39,392 nt of DNA from Prevotella sp. CAG:617 (GCA_000438115.1 FR903599.1:32892-72283), one strand, 5' to 3'. Shown: positions 24,829 through 33,861, numbered from the stretch's first letter. Numbers and translations are program-made. Notes: generated by a model from the letters alone, not told the origin.

Positions 24829-26595
24829 ATGAAAAAAATTACCACACTGGCATCCTTTATGGCAGGGTGCATCTTGCACACTTTGGCCCAAACGTCAACG
24901 GATATTCAACTGAAATTCAACCAAATTATCTGTGCTCAGGATACACTTTCGCACACGTATTATTGCTCCGTCGCCCCAGAGTCAACCCAGTTTATCGCTA
25001 AAGTAGACTATAATCAGGAAGACTCCCTGTTCATTGAAAACACCTACTGTGCACCAGGATCGTCCTTCAACTTTGCAGCCGTCAACAGCAAGAAACAGTA
25101 TAGCCTGCGCACATATAACTCAAAGACCTCTTCTTATCAGCAACATAACCTTATCTTTACCACCCTTCCGCTAATTTGTCTGGATACTCACGGTTCTGAC
25201 ATCATCAAGGATGAGCGTACGCCATGCCAATTTACCATTTATGACCCGCTTTGCCGCCTTCCGGAACAACTTCCCGTGTTCAACCACCTCTCTGGAATCA
25301 AAGTAAGGGGAGCGTCGGCCAGTACGTATCCTAAAAAAGCTTATTCCGTTGAATTACAGGACGAATCAGGAGAGGAAACTGACGCTTCTCTGCTTAACTT
25401 GCGTGAAGATGGCGACTGGATTCTTGATGCCATGTATATAGACCACGCCCGTATGCGCAACCGTTTGTGTACCGACATCTGGAATTCATTCAACAGTGTT
25501 CCGCACAAAGAGAAAGAACCCGAAGCCATTAACGGAACCCGCGGATATTTTGTCGAAGTTATCCTGAACCAGAAATACAACGGGCTTTACTGCTTTACTG
25601 AAAAAGTTGACCGCAAACAACTCAAGCTGAAAAAATACGACGACAATTATCGGGGGCTTTCCTATAAAGCCAATACCTGGAACACTCTGCTTGGTGACGG
25701 CCAATATGATGCAGACGCACCTCAAAACGGGTTAGAATGGAACGGCTACGAGTCCGAATATCCGGGCGAGGAGAATATGGCCGGATGGGAATATCTTAAA
25801 GACTTTCTGGAATTTTGCTCTCCGCGATATACGAGCAACAGTTCATTTGCCGAAAACATCACACGACATGTTGACCTCGAAAATATCATTGACTATACGC
25901 TGTTTATCAATGCCGTATATGCTCTTGACAATGCCATCAAAAACATGTACCTAAGTGTTTACAACATACAGAAAGACTCCTGCTTTTTCATTACACCGTG
26001 GGATCTTGACGCCACCTTCGGACGCAGTTACGAAGGCAGTGTGGCCAACCTATATGCCTTTGACGAAGCCATACCCTTCAGCAATGTGTTGATTAGACGC
26101 CTTTACGAAAACAATGTGAAACAATTCCAGACTCGTCTGCAGGAACGCTGGAAGGAACTCCGCAGCAGCCATTTGTCGGTTGATTCGGTAACCCTGCGCA
26201 TCAATCAGTATAAACAGCTTTTTGAGACTTCCGGTGCTTTTGAACGCGAAAAAGCCCTCTGGCCTGAAAAATGTTCTGATATCGATACTGAAACCGCATT
26301 CATGATCAACTGGTACGCCAAGAATTTCGACATCATGAACCATGTTATTCTGGGTGAACCATTGGGCATACAGTCAACCGAGTTGCAACCGTCTGTCATT
26401 CAGCAATATGGTCGAAATATCAAGATTCTCCTCGCAACAAGTTATACCATTTCCATTACAGACACAACCGGCCGACTGCTTCATCAGGAGCATCACACGG
26501 GACCGCTCACCCTTACATTGCCTGAACACAAAATCTATCTCATCCGATTACAGCAAGACAATCAACAGGCCGTTTATAAAATTGGGACATTCTAA
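24829..26595 (+). CDS. Secreted CotH-kinase family protein
   Basis: A 588-residue exported protein of the CotH kinase family, named for the spore-coat protein kinase CotH. A signal peptide covers about 1-20 (MKKITTLASFMAGCILHTLA). The CotH domain spans about 155-480: RGASASTYPKKAYSVEL (160-176), DWILDAMYIDHARMRNRL, YFVEVILNQKYNGLYCFTEKVDR (240-262), and the metal-site-like PWDLDATFGRSYEG (390-403). The last about 60 residues (ISITDTTGRLL ... IYLIRLQQD) resemble the beta-rich C-terminal tail of secreted Bacteroidetes proteins. A domain of about 100 residues before CotH is not recognised. Protein phosphorylation outside the cytoplasm is known for the spore family, but many bacterial members have no demonstrated activity. 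The gene follows the ECF sigma and small ORF on the same strand, with two hairpins between. Confidence 0.87.
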   Translation: MKKITTLASFMAGCILHTLAQTSTDIQLKFNQIICAQDTLSHTYYCSVAPESTQFIAKVDYNQEDSLFIENTYCAPGSSFNFAAVNSKKQYSLRTYNSKTSSYQQHNLIFTTLPLICLDTHGSDIIKDERTPCQFTIYDPLCRLPEQLPVFNHLSGIKVRGASASTYPKKAYSVELQDESGEETDASLLNLREDGDWILDAMYIDHARMRNRLCTDIWNSFNSVPHKEKEPEAINGTRGYFVEVILNQKYNGLYCFTEKVDRKQLKLKKYDDNYRGLSYKANTWNTLLGDGQYDADAPQNGLEWNGYESEYPGEENMAGWEYLKDFLEFCSPRYTSNSSFAENITRHVDLENIIDYTLFINAVYALDNAIKNMYLSVYNIQKDSCFFITPWDLDATFGRSYEGSVANLYAFDEAIPFSNVLIRRLYENNVKQFQTRLQERWKELRSSHLSVDSVTLRINQYKQLFETSGAFEREKALWPEKCSDIDTETAFMINWYAKNFDIMNHVILGEPLGIQSTELQPSVIQQYGRNIKILLATSYTISITDTTGRLLHQEHHTGPLTLTLPEHKIYLIRLQQDNQQAVYKIGTF

Positions 26596-26640
26596 ATAGA
26601 GTACCTCACCTTAACACTGACATTCTTTTATTTCACCTAA

Positions 26641-26687
26641 AAAATCGGCGGGTGACTTTCCTTTTTTGGAAATCACCCGCCGATTTT
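26641..26687. terminator. Strong bidirectional terminator
   Basis: AAAATCGGCGGGTGA (26641-26655) pairs perfectly with TCACCCGCCGATTTT (26673-26687). An inner TTTCC/GGAAA extends the hairpin. T-runs follow on both strands (TTTTG on plus, TTTTTT on minus), so it can end both the CotH-family gene and the convergent DUF4301 gene. Confidence 0.92.
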
Positions 26688-26710
26688 GTTACACGCTTGT
26701 TTCCGCCTGA

Positions 26711-28234
26711 TTATGCCGGCTGATGAATACTGCGCAATAAATCGTTCACGGTCTTCACGGGGCAGAAAGTGGCCAATGGCACTTCTACAAACACGGTGTT
26801 CCAGTCGCTCATGGCACCATTCCACAAGCCCGGCAATTCAAGTGCTTTCAGTTCCTTGCCGTCCTTGCTCTTGCTTGATATGAACCCGGCATTCTTATCC
26901 ACAAAATCGGGCAGATTAAACTTGTTTCCCTTATAGTCCTTTGTGGCACATACCAAATCAACCGGATTAAAATGGGTTCCTTTCTCGAACAGGGCTTTCT
27001 TCTCCGGGTCGTTCATATCAATCTGTGAGCTTTCCAAGATCTGCAGCGAAATTGTTCCGTCGGGATTATACGCCAGGAACGGGCCGCCGCCGGGCTCACC
27101 CACATTGCGCACCATGCCGCACACGCGAAGCGGACGATTGAACTTACGGCGCAAATAAATGGCCAGTTCCGTATCTTCCAGGAATTTGGTTTCCGGATTC
27201 TTGCAAAACAGTTTTTTCTGCAAGAACTGAAGCATTTCGAGCAATTCGTCCATTGAATACTGCCCGCTGTCCAACTGTCGCATGTAAGCAAAAATCTGTT
27301 TCTGCAACTGAACGAGCTTGCCGGCCAGAATTTTCTTCCAGCGCACCATGATGTCTTTAGAATGATCCGGCATTACGTTGTCAATATTCTTGACAAAAAT
27401 AACATCGGCATCCAGATCGTTCAGGTTTTCAATCAAAGCGCCATGACCTCCGGGCCGAAATACCAGACTGCCGTCTTCCGTGCGGAAAGGTTTGTTTTGC
27501 GGAGTTACAGCTACCGTATCGGTCGAAGGCTTTTGCTCCGAGAACGTAACCTCAAAATTGACGCCCATACTGTTGCCTAATTCCGGGGCTTTCTCGGCCA
27601 CCAACTGTTCAAAGAGTTTTCTGTGTTCAGGCGACACCGTAAAATGCACACCTACGTGACCGGTATTTTCACGACCGTAATAGACTCCCTCAACGAGCTG
27701 TTCCTCAACCGGGGTGCGCGCATCCTTCGCATAACGGTGGAATTTCAACAGGCCCTTGGGCAACTGTCCGTAATGCAGTCCGTCGCGCAACAGCACATTG
27801 ACTACGTCTTTATATTTTCCGGCAGCTACCAAAGCATCGGCGCCAGCCCCTTTTAGTTTGCAACATGCCTCATCCAAATCATCGAAAAAGGCAAAGTCGT
27901 GCAGATGTTCAAAAAATTGCTTTTCGAACTCTGTCTGCGGCACGTCCGACTCTCCATCGGCAAAAGCAAACAGATTTTTAAACATTCGGCTGGCAGCTCC
28001 TGAAGCCGGAACAAATTTCAGAATGGTATGACCCTCTTCCACATAATTTTGCCACTCCTGCTCCAATTCGGCCAGTTGCGCCTCATCGGGCCTTACTATA
28101 CCTTTTTCAACTGAAGCGGCCGCACTGATTTTAAGATAAGGGAATCCGGTTTTAAAGTGATTAAGCTGCTCTTCAAAACTTGCCTCACTAATTCCTTTGA
28201 GCTTGAGTTGCTCTTTGTCTTTCGTGGTTATCAT
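26711..28234 (-). CDS. DUF4301 protein, nucleotidyltransferase-like
   Basis: I recognise this as a DUF4301 protein, a Bacteroidetes family without assigned function. The frame is open to 28351, but MITTKDKEQLKLKG at 28234 is the likely start: the 39 residues before it are not family-like, and a -7-type element lies 34 nt upstream. This gives 507 residues. Motifs resemble UDP-sugar pyrophosphorylases: ILKFVPASGAASRMFK (71-86, in place of the nucleotide-binding Gly-rich loop), KGLLKFH (160-166, like the substrate loop KPLLKF), RPGGHGALIENL (260-271, like PPGHGD) and DVIFVKNIDNV (277-287, like EYIFVSNIDNL). An NTP-dependent sugar-phosphate or similar transferase is my inference; no substrate is visible. 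It is cytoplasmic, with no signal peptide, downstream of comF with a 140-nt gap. Confidence 0.85.
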   Translation of the reverse strand: MITTKDKEQLKLKGISEASFEEQLNHFKTGFPYLKISAAASVEKGIVRPDEAQLAELEQEWQNYVEEGHTILKFVPASGAASRMFKNLFAFADGESDVPQTEFEKQFFEHLHDFAFFDDLDEACCKLKGAGADALVAAGKYKDVVNVLLRDGLHYGQLPKGLLKFHRYAKDARTPVEEQLVEGVYYGRENTGHVGVHFTVSPEHRKLFEQLVAEKAPELGNSMGVNFEVTFSEQKPSTDTVAVTPQNKPFRTEDGSLVFRPGGHGALIENLNDLDADVIFVKNIDNVMPDHSKDIMVRWKKILAGKLVQLQKQIFAYMRQLDSGQYSMDELLEMLQFLQKKLFCKNPETKFLEDTELAIYLRRKFNRPLRVCGMVRNVGEPGGGPFLAYNPDGTISLQILESSQIDMNDPEKKALFEKGTHFNPVDLVCATKDYKGNKFNLPDFVDKNAGFISSKSKDGKELKALELPGLWNGAMSDWNTVFVEVPLATFCPVKTVNDLLRSIHQPA

Positions 28235-28267
28235 ACGCAAAGATTTAAAAGATGAATATACGTATAG

Positions 28268-28275
28268 CAAACTTA
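28268..28275 (-). promoter_or_regulatory. Candidate -7 element of the DUF4301 gene
   Basis: The minus strand reads TAAGTTTG, matching TAnnTTTG, 33 nt upstream of the chosen start. This agrees with placing the start at 28234 and with the gene having its own promoter. No clear -33 TTTG partner was seen. Confidence 0.4.
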
Positions 28276-28374
28276 CAAAAAACTTTGATTGTATCACTGC
28301 CCGCAAGCTGTTTTTTATTAGCAGGGTACCAACTTTCCTGTTTCTGAACAAAATTCACGAAAAAACCTGTCCCC

Positions 28375-29094
28375 CTACCAATTCCAGTCGGCTATGTGCG
28401 GGTCTTTTACGTGAGGCGAAACGGCCAACGCAAAGACACTGACATGTGAGGGCTTAGTCATCAGCAATTCATCTGCCACTGCCCGCAACGTGGCTCCTGT
28501 GGTAATCACATCGTCGACAATCAGCACATGCTTTCCCGTTAGTTCTGCAGCATGATGCGTCAGGCTGAAAATATGCTTTACGTTTTGTTGTCTTTCCTCT
28601 ATGGAAAGACTGGTTTGCGACGGATTATTCACATTACGCCGCATGCAGTTTGTCCGTACCGGGATGCCGCTTACATCCGACAAACCGCGGGCTATATACT
28701 CGCTTTGATTATATCCCCTCTTCCACCGTCGTTTCCAAAACAACGGAACCGGTATGATACAGTCTATACTGTCAAAAAATCCCACCGGGAGCAATTCCTC
28801 AGCAGCCTCTTTGGCCATGAGTCTTGCAACTTCCGGACGGCCATAATATTTAAAAGAAAAAACCGTCTGCGCATTCGGCGTATCGTGAACATAATAAAAT
28901 TGGGCATGCGCCCGAGCTATGGGGTACACTCCTCTGAACAACAATTCAACCGGATTATCCGCACGTCCTTTCCAACAGGTTGGTGACAACTCCATCCGGC
29001 ATGAAACGCAAAGCGGACGACAGTCACCTTCCTGTAACACCCTTCCACAACTGGCACATGTATCCGGCATGAACAATGCGGCCAGCGCTTCCAT
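28375..29094 (-). CDS. ComF family phosphoribosyltransferase-like protein
   Basis: A 239-residue ComF-type protein: an N-terminal Cys-rich zinc-ribbon-like segment (Cys13, Cys16, Cys29, Cys32, with Cys25 between) and a phosphoribosyltransferase fold with the PRPP-loop signature VLIVDDVITTGATL (189-202). The family is associated with DNA uptake in competent bacteria; its biochemical role is not settled. The frame extends to 29121, but I choose the ATG at 29094 because it overlaps the recX stop as TGATG, the classic arrangement for translational coupling, and gives the usual start MEALAALFMP. Third gene of the prmC-recX-comF unit. Internal features such as IPVPLFWKRRWKRGYNQSE and NPSQTSLSIEERQQN are typical and intact. 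Confidence 0.93.
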   Translation of the reverse strand: MEALAALFMPDTCASCGRVLQEGDCRPLCVSCRMELSPTCWKGRADNPVELLFRGVYPIARAHAQFYYVHDTPNAQTVFSFKYYGRPEVARLMAKEAAEELLPVGFFDSIDCIIPVPLFWKRRWKRGYNQSEYIARGLSDVSGIPVRTNCMRRNVNNPSQTSLSIEERQQNVKHIFSLTHHAAELTGKHVLIVDDVITTGATLRAVADELLMTKPSHVSVFALAVSPHVKDPHIADWNW

Positions 29095-29564
29095 CACATA
29101 TCGAAATCCGTGTCTACGCATTGCTTTATTTCGTCAAACGTATAGCCTCTTCCGGCTGCATAGCGCATCATTTTCACGGCTTGCTGATATTCGTCATCAT
29201 CGGTCAGGCTACGGCGTTTCTGCTGCAACAGGTTTTTCAGATTGTCCATATACAACTCCTGGTCAATATTTTCCAGTGCCTCGTTTACTACACTACCCGT
29301 CAAATTCTTCATAGCCAGCGACTGACGTATTTTTTGGCGTCCCCACCGCTCAAACATCACCTTATCATGGACATAAGCCCTCACGTAACGGGCGTCATCC
29401 AGAAATTTTTCACTCTTCAGCCGTTCAATCACTTCGAGCTGCTGGGTGTTGTCCACCCCCCACTGCTTCAACTTTCGTGCAATGTCGTACGAGCAAAGTT
29501 CCTTGGCCACACAGGCGGAAGCTATTTTACTGTATGCCTGCTCCGCCGAATAAGGTTTCTTCAT
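29094..29564 (-). CDS. recX: Regulatory protein RecX
   Basis: A 156-residue, all-helical RecX-type protein. RecX binds RecA filaments and limits recombinase activity. Visible are the repeated three-helix modules: AYSKIASACVAKELCSYDIARKL (about 10-32), IERLKSEKFLDDARYVRAYVHDK (46-68), GRQKIRQSLAMKNLTGSVVNEALE (75-98) and the C-terminal YAAGRGYTFDEIKQCVD. The family motifs S-x-x-D/E-x-x-x-K-L and F-x-D-D-x-R-Y/F are both present. It is not next to recA; it sits between prmC (27 nt upstream) and comF (stop and start overlap as TGATG), so the three are probably co-transcribed. Length is normal. Confidence 0.92.
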   Translation of the reverse strand: MKKPYSAEQAYSKIASACVAKELCSYDIARKLKQWGVDNTQQLEVIERLKSEKFLDDARYVRAYVHDKVMFERWGRQKIRQSLAMKNLTGSVVNEALENIDQELYMDNLKNLLQQKRRSLTDDDEYQQAVKMMRYAAGRGYTFDEIKQCVDTDFDM

Positions 29565-29591
29565 CTATTTGATTTTTACATTCAGAACCGT

Positions 29592-30479
29592 CTATCCTTT
29601 CGTAACACGCATCATGCGGTAATTGCCAAACTCATCCCGGCGTAAGGTCACGTCAAGAAAACCGGCATCGCGCATCAGCTGTTCCGTTTCGCGATACAAA
29701 TACTGATTAATTTCCAAATACATCCGTCCGTCCCCGGCCAAATGCTGCTGCCCCAACACAGCCAAAGCGCGATAAAAGCGCAAAGGATCGTCATCCGGCA
29801 CGAACAGGGCTTTATGAGGTTCAAAATTCAACACACGCTGCTGCATATCTGCCTGTTCCAGTTCACGCACATATGGTGGATTACTTACCAATACATTCCA
29901 AATCTGCCCTACTGCATGCTGCGGCTTACACATATCCTCCTGACGGAAACAGACATTCACTCCGTACCTTGCGGCATTGCGGCGCGCCACTTCAAGCGCG
30001 GCATCTGAAATATCCCAGGCTTCAACATCTGCCTGCAACAGGCCCGCAGCCAACGATATGGCAATAAAACCACTTCCCGTCCCTATATCCAATATCCGCC
30101 GCGAACTACTATTGTTTTCAATCGATTTTTCATCCGAAAGAATCCATTCTATCAGTTCGTGTGTTTCAGGCCGTGGTATCAGCACATCCGGAGTAACTTC
30201 CCATTGCCGTCCTCCAACCTCGGCGTACCCCAGCACATACTGAACTGGAAATCCTTCGCTCAACTGCTGCAGGTCTGCTGCCAACTGCAACCGCTGCAAA
30301 TCGGTAAATTCAGGAAACACATCACATAAAGCCATTGCCGGCCGGACGCCATATTTAGCTTCCAACCACCATAACAAAACACTTCGTGCTTCACCTTTAG
30401 ATTCATACACTGGCCGAACAGCCTCGCACATGACTGCGAAATTCAACGGCACCTGAAAATTCTGTTTTTTATCATTCAT
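29592..30479 (-). CDS. prmC: Release factor glutamine N5-methyltransferase
   Basis: A 295-residue PrmC/HemK-type methyltransferase that methylates the GGQ glutamine of peptide-chain release factors with S-adenosylmethionine, improving translation termination; cytoplasmic. The N-terminal helical release-factor-recognition domain spans about 1-85. Then come VLIPRPETHELIEWIL (99-114), the SAM-binding loop ILDIGTGSGFIAISLA (129-144), an acidic ribose-binding region (VEAWDIS), and the catalytic motif NPPY (200-203) in VLVSNPPYVREL. The frame is open to 30611, but the ATG at 30479 starts a normal-length protein; the preceding 44 residues are not family-like and lie in the promoter region. First gene of the prmC-recX-comF group. 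Confidence 0.95.
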   Translation of the reverse strand: MNDKKQNFQVPLNFAVMCEAVRPVYESKGEARSVLLWWLEAKYGVRPAMALCDVFPEFTDLQRLQLAADLQQLSEGFPVQYVLGYAEVGGRQWEVTPDVLIPRPETHELIEWILSDEKSIENNSSSRRILDIGTGSGFIAISLAAGLLQADVEAWDISDAALEVARRNAARYGVNVCFRQEDMCKPQHAVGQIWNVLVSNPPYVRELEQADMQQRVLNFEPHKALFVPDDDPLRFYRALAVLGQQHLAGDGRMYLEINQYLYRETEQLMRDAGFLDVTLRRDEFGNYRMMRVTKG

Positions 30480-30486
30480 TGTCTTA

Positions 30487-30494
30487 CAAAAATA
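30487..30494 (-). promoter_or_regulatory. Candidate -7 element of prmC
   Basis: The minus strand reads TATTTTTG, matching TAnnTTTG, only 7 nt from the prmC ATG. This would give a nearly leaderless transcript. No -33 partner was identified, so it is tentative. Confidence 0.3.
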
Positions 30495-30578
30495 CGCAAA
30501 ATGCCTGAGAATATAGTTTTTTGCATGTCGAAAAGCGTTTTCAGTTGCAGAATGCTTCGTCCAGAACTTTCTTTGTCT

Positions 30579-30586
30579 TATCTTTG
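30579..30586 (+). promoter_or_regulatory. Candidate -7 element of the beta-galactosidase gene
   Basis: TATCTTTG is an exact match to TAnnTTTG, 36 nt upstream of the ATG at 30623, so the leader would be about 30 nt. A good -33 TTTG at the normal spacing is not evident. Confidence 0.45.
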
Positions 30587-30622
30587 TACCAATATAATTA
30601 CCCTTAAACAAACACTTTTGAA

Positions 30623-33600
30623 ATGAATATCAAACAAGTTATCTTACCCTCCGTTTTGCTGGCCGGATTATGCCTGCCTCTTAACGCCGAGGTACCGCCC
30701 TATTGGCAGGATCCGAAAGCCAACCGCGTCAACGTCATGCCGGCAAGAGCAGCATTCTTTGCTTTTGAAAACGCTTCATTGGCCAACCAGGGCAACAAAG
30801 CCTCATCCAATCGCTATCTTTCACTTGAAGGCAAATGGAAATTCCATTTTGCCAAGGACCACAACCTGCGTCCTGCCGACTTTTACAAAACCAACTTTGA
30901 TGATTCCAAATGGGAAGATTTTCCCGTACCCGGTCTGTTTGAAATAAACGGACACGGCGACCGCATTTACAAAAACGTAGGCTACGCCTGGGCAACCCAA
31001 TTCAGGAATAACCCACCCCTGGTAGAAGAAAAGAACAACTATACAGGCTCTTACCGAAAGACCGTAACCATTCCGGCAGAATGGAAAGGTGAAAAAATCT
31101 ATCTGCATGTAGGTTCTGCTACCTCAAACCTTAGCGTATGGGTCAACGGAAAATTTGTCGGATACAGTGAAGACAGTAAAGTTGCAGCCGAATTTGACCT
31201 GACCAAATATCTGAAACCCGGTCAGGAAAATGTCATAGCCATGCAGGTTATGCGCTGGTGCGACGGTTCCTATCTGGAAGACCAGGACTTTTGGCGTTTT
31301 ACCGGCATTGCTCGCGAAGTTTATCTGTACGCCCGTCCTACCACCCATCTTTCAGATTTATTTGTCACGCCAACGCTCGAAGACAACTATTCTACGGGCA
31401 GTCTGCACATCCGTGCGCGTCTGGAAAAACCTGCGGGCACAAACGTGACATGGACATTGAAAAATCCGCAAGGCAAAACTGTAAAAACACAACAAACGCA
31501 AGCTGACAAATCGGGACAAATTGATTTGACTTTCGAAATCTGCGACCCTGCCAAATGGTCGGCTGAAACGCCGAATCTCTATACGCTCACAGCAAGTCTT
31601 GAGCAGAAAGGCAAGACGCTGGAAGTTATCAACCAACGCGTAGGATTCCGCACATCAGAAATCAAAAACGGGCAACTTCTTATCAACGGACAACCTGTGC
31701 TCATCAAAGGCGTAAACCGTCACGAAATTGACCCGGACGGCGGCTATGTTGTATCATTGGAACGCATGATTGAAGACATCAAAATCATGAAAGAGCACAA
31801 CATCAATGCCGTGCGAACCTGCCACTACCCCGACGATCCGCGCTGGTACGATTTATGCGACCAATACGGCCTCTATCTTGTGGCTGAAGCCAACATTGAA
31901 AGCCACGGTATGGGCTATGGCGACCAAACCCTGGCCAAAGATCCCCAGTACGAACAGGCACATCTGGAACGCAACGAAAACAACATCAAGAGTTTCAAGA
32001 ACCACCCTTCCATTATCGTATGGAGTTTGGGTAACGAAGCCGGTTATGGCCCCAATTTTGAAAAAGCCTACGATATGGTTAAGGCCTACGATCCCAGCCG
32101 GCCGGTTCAGTATGAAAGAGCAGGACTGGCAAAAACTGACATCTTCTGCCCCATGTACTACAACTATCAGGGCTGTGAAGATTATGCCAAGAGTAACCCC
32201 GACCGTCCTCTTATCCAGTGTGAATATGCCCATGCCATGGGTAATTCCGAAGGTGGGTTTAAAGAATATTGGGACCTTATTCGCAAATATCCCAAATTCC
32301 AGGGCGGTTTCATTTGGGACTTTGTAGACCAGGCTTTGAGCGATACCAACGCACAAGGAAAGAAAATCTATACATATGGCGGTGATTACGGACGTTACCC
32401 CGCGTCAGACCACAATTTCAACAACAATGGTCTGATTAACCCTGACCGCAAGCCTAATCCACACGCCAACGAAGTGCGCTATTTCTACCAGAACATCTGG
32501 ACCACGCCTGTTGATTTGCAAAAAGGAATTGTGGCCGTCAAAAACGAGAACTTCTTTACCGATCTTTCCAATGTACGGATGAAATGGCAGCTTCTGGCCA
32601 ATGGTCAGGTGGTTGCTGAGGGAGTTCAGGAAGAACTTAACGCAAAACCGGGACAAACGGTACAGGTTAGCCTTCCGGGATACCAGATTCCGACTTCCGC
32701 AAAGGGAAAGGAAGTGCTGCTTAACGTGGATTACAGTTACAAAAACGACGTTCCCCTGCTTCCCAAAGGCTATTCCATCGCCTTCGACCAAATGACCGTA
32801 AGCCCCTACACCTTTGCGCAACTGCCGCCCTCTTATCCAGAACCTGACAAGAAATCTCCACGTACAGAAAAGGACGAACGCCTCAGCTGGATTACCCTGA
32901 CAGCAGGTAAGACTTCTGTCACATTCGGTCGACAGGAAGGTTGGATTGACTATATTGATGTTGACGGACAACCCATGTTGCAAAAGGGCTATTCGCTGAA
33001 ACCTGACTTCTGGAGAGCGCCGACTGACAATGATTACGGTGCCGGCCTGCAAAACCATTTCAAAGCATGGCGAAACACTCCAATGAACCTGAAGAAGTTT
33101 GACTGCAAGCCTGTGGGCAATGCCATGCAGGTAATTGCCGAATACGACCTTCCTTCCGTTTCTGCTCATTTGACCATGACTTATACGCTTCAGGCTGACG
33201 GACAACTTGTTGTCAACCAAAAGCTCAATGTTGACTCATCAGCCAAGAACCGCCCGTCCTTGTTCCGTTACGGCATGCAGCTTTGTATGCCCAAAGCCTA
33301 CAACACAATAGAATACTACGGAAAAGGTCCTGGCGAGAACTATATCGATCGTAATCACGGCGACCGTCTGGGCGTATACAAACAGGCCGTAGCCGACCAG
33401 TATTGGGGATACATCCGTCCGCAGGAAAGCGGTAACAAGACGCAGGTACGTTACTGGAACGTCACCAATACTCAAGGACACGGACTCTCCTTCTACTCTA
33501 CCGCTCCCATGGAATGCTCCAGCCTGAACTATCTGACAGAAGACCTTGACGACGGTCCCGACAAATATCTCCATCAGAGCCACTCCGGCGACCTTACGCC

Positions 33601-33739
33601 GCGCGATCTTACGGCAGTTCACATTGCCCAGCGCCAAATGGGTTTAGGTTGTATTGACAGTTGGGGAGCCTGGCCGCGTCCGGAATACATGATTCCCTAT
33701 CAAAACTACGACTTTACGTTTGTCATCAAACCGTTGTAA
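30623..33739 (+). CDS. Secreted GH2 beta-galactosidase (LacZ-like)
   Basis: A 1038-residue glycoside hydrolase family 2 enzyme that releases terminal beta-galactose. A signal peptide (MNIKQVILPSVLLAGLCLPLNA) points to the periplasm or outer envelope. Domains in order: sugar-binding jelly roll (about 45-240, with NLSVWVNGKFVGYSEDSK and DGSYLEDQDFWRFTGIAREVYL), immunoglobulin-like domain (about 245-345), TIM barrel (about 350-640), second Ig-like domain, and the C-terminal beta-galactosidase small-chain domain (about 760-1036). Acid/base Glu472 lies in WSLGNEAGYG and nucleophile Glu534 in IQCEYAHAMGNSEGG; NAVRTCHYPDDPRWYDLCD is also typical. Galactose preference rests on LacZ-like length and the small-chain domain. 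It is not in a PUL: neighbours are divergent prmC and a terminator. All key residues are present. Confidence 0.95.
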   Translation: MNIKQVILPSVLLAGLCLPLNAEVPPYWQDPKANRVNVMPARAAFFAFENASLANQGNKASSNRYLSLEGKWKFHFAKDHNLRPADFYKTNFDDSKWEDFPVPGLFEINGHGDRIYKNVGYAWATQFRNNPPLVEEKNNYTGSYRKTVTIPAEWKGEKIYLHVGSATSNLSVWVNGKFVGYSEDSKVAAEFDLTKYLKPGQENVIAMQVMRWCDGSYLEDQDFWRFTGIAREVYLYARPTTHLSDLFVTPTLEDNYSTGSLHIRARLEKPAGTNVTWTLKNPQGKTVKTQQTQADKSGQIDLTFEICDPAKWSAETPNLYTLTASLEQKGKTLEVINQRVGFRTSEIKNGQLLINGQPVLIKGVNRHEIDPDGGYVVSLERMIEDIKIMKEHNINAVRTCHYPDDPRWYDLCDQYGLYLVAEANIESHGMGYGDQTLAKDPQYEQAHLERNENNIKSFKNHPSIIVWSLGNEAGYGPNFEKAYDMVKAYDPSRPVQYERAGLAKTDIFCPMYYNYQGCEDYAKSNPDRPLIQCEYAHAMGNSEGGFKEYWDLIRKYPKFQGGFIWDFVDQALSDTNAQGKKIYTYGGDYGRYPASDHNFNNNGLINPDRKPNPHANEVRYFYQNIWTTPVDLQKGIVAVKNENFFTDLSNVRMKWQLLANGQVVAEGVQEELNAKPGQTVQVSLPGYQIPTSAKGKEVLLNVDYSYKNDVPLLPKGYSIAFDQMTVSPYTFAQLPPSYPEPDKKSPRTEKDERLSWITLTAGKTSVTFGRQEGWIDYIDVDGQPMLQKGYSLKPDFWRAPTDNDYGAGLQNHFKAWRNTPMNLKKFDCKPVGNAMQVIAEYDLPSVSAHLTMTYTLQADGQLVVNQKLNVDSSAKNRPSLFRYGMQLCMPKAYNTIEYYGKGPGENYIDRNHGDRLGVYKQAVADQYWGYIRPQESGNKTQVRYWNVTNTQGHGLSFYSTAPMECSSLNYLTEDLDDGPDKYLHQSHSGDLTPRDLTAVHIAQRQMGLGCIDSWGAWPRPEYMIPYQNYDFTFVIKPL

Positions 33740-33784
33740 CAAGAAACGCAACTTAAAAACGTAAAAAGAAAAAAAGTAAGCCCT

Positions 33785-33831
33785 GCGGGCCGGCTAACCA
33801 CTTGTAAAGTTAGCCGGCCCGCATGTTTTTT
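33785..33831 (+). terminator. Terminator of the beta-galactosidase gene
   Basis: A perfect 14-bp GC-rich stem (GCGGGCCGGCTAAC at 33785-33798 with GTTAGCCGGCCCGC at 33809-33822), a 10-nt loop, then ATGTTTTTT. It lies 45 nt after the stop. Confidence 0.92.
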
Positions 33832-33861
33832 ACTTAAAGCCATTACCCTTCATATACACTA

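Noticed and set aside
28235..28351. Upstream extension of the DUF4301 frame to 28351
   Set aside because: The extra 39 residues are not family-like and contain the likely -7 element; the internal ATG gives a normal N terminus.
30480..30611. Upstream extension of prmC to 30611
   Set aside because: The extra 44 residues do not fit PrmC and run through the shared promoter region with the beta-galactosidase gene.
32405..33220. 271-codon minus-strand frame inside the beta-galactosidase gene
   Set aside because: Antisense shadow; the GH2 protein on the other strand is continuous and fully conserved.
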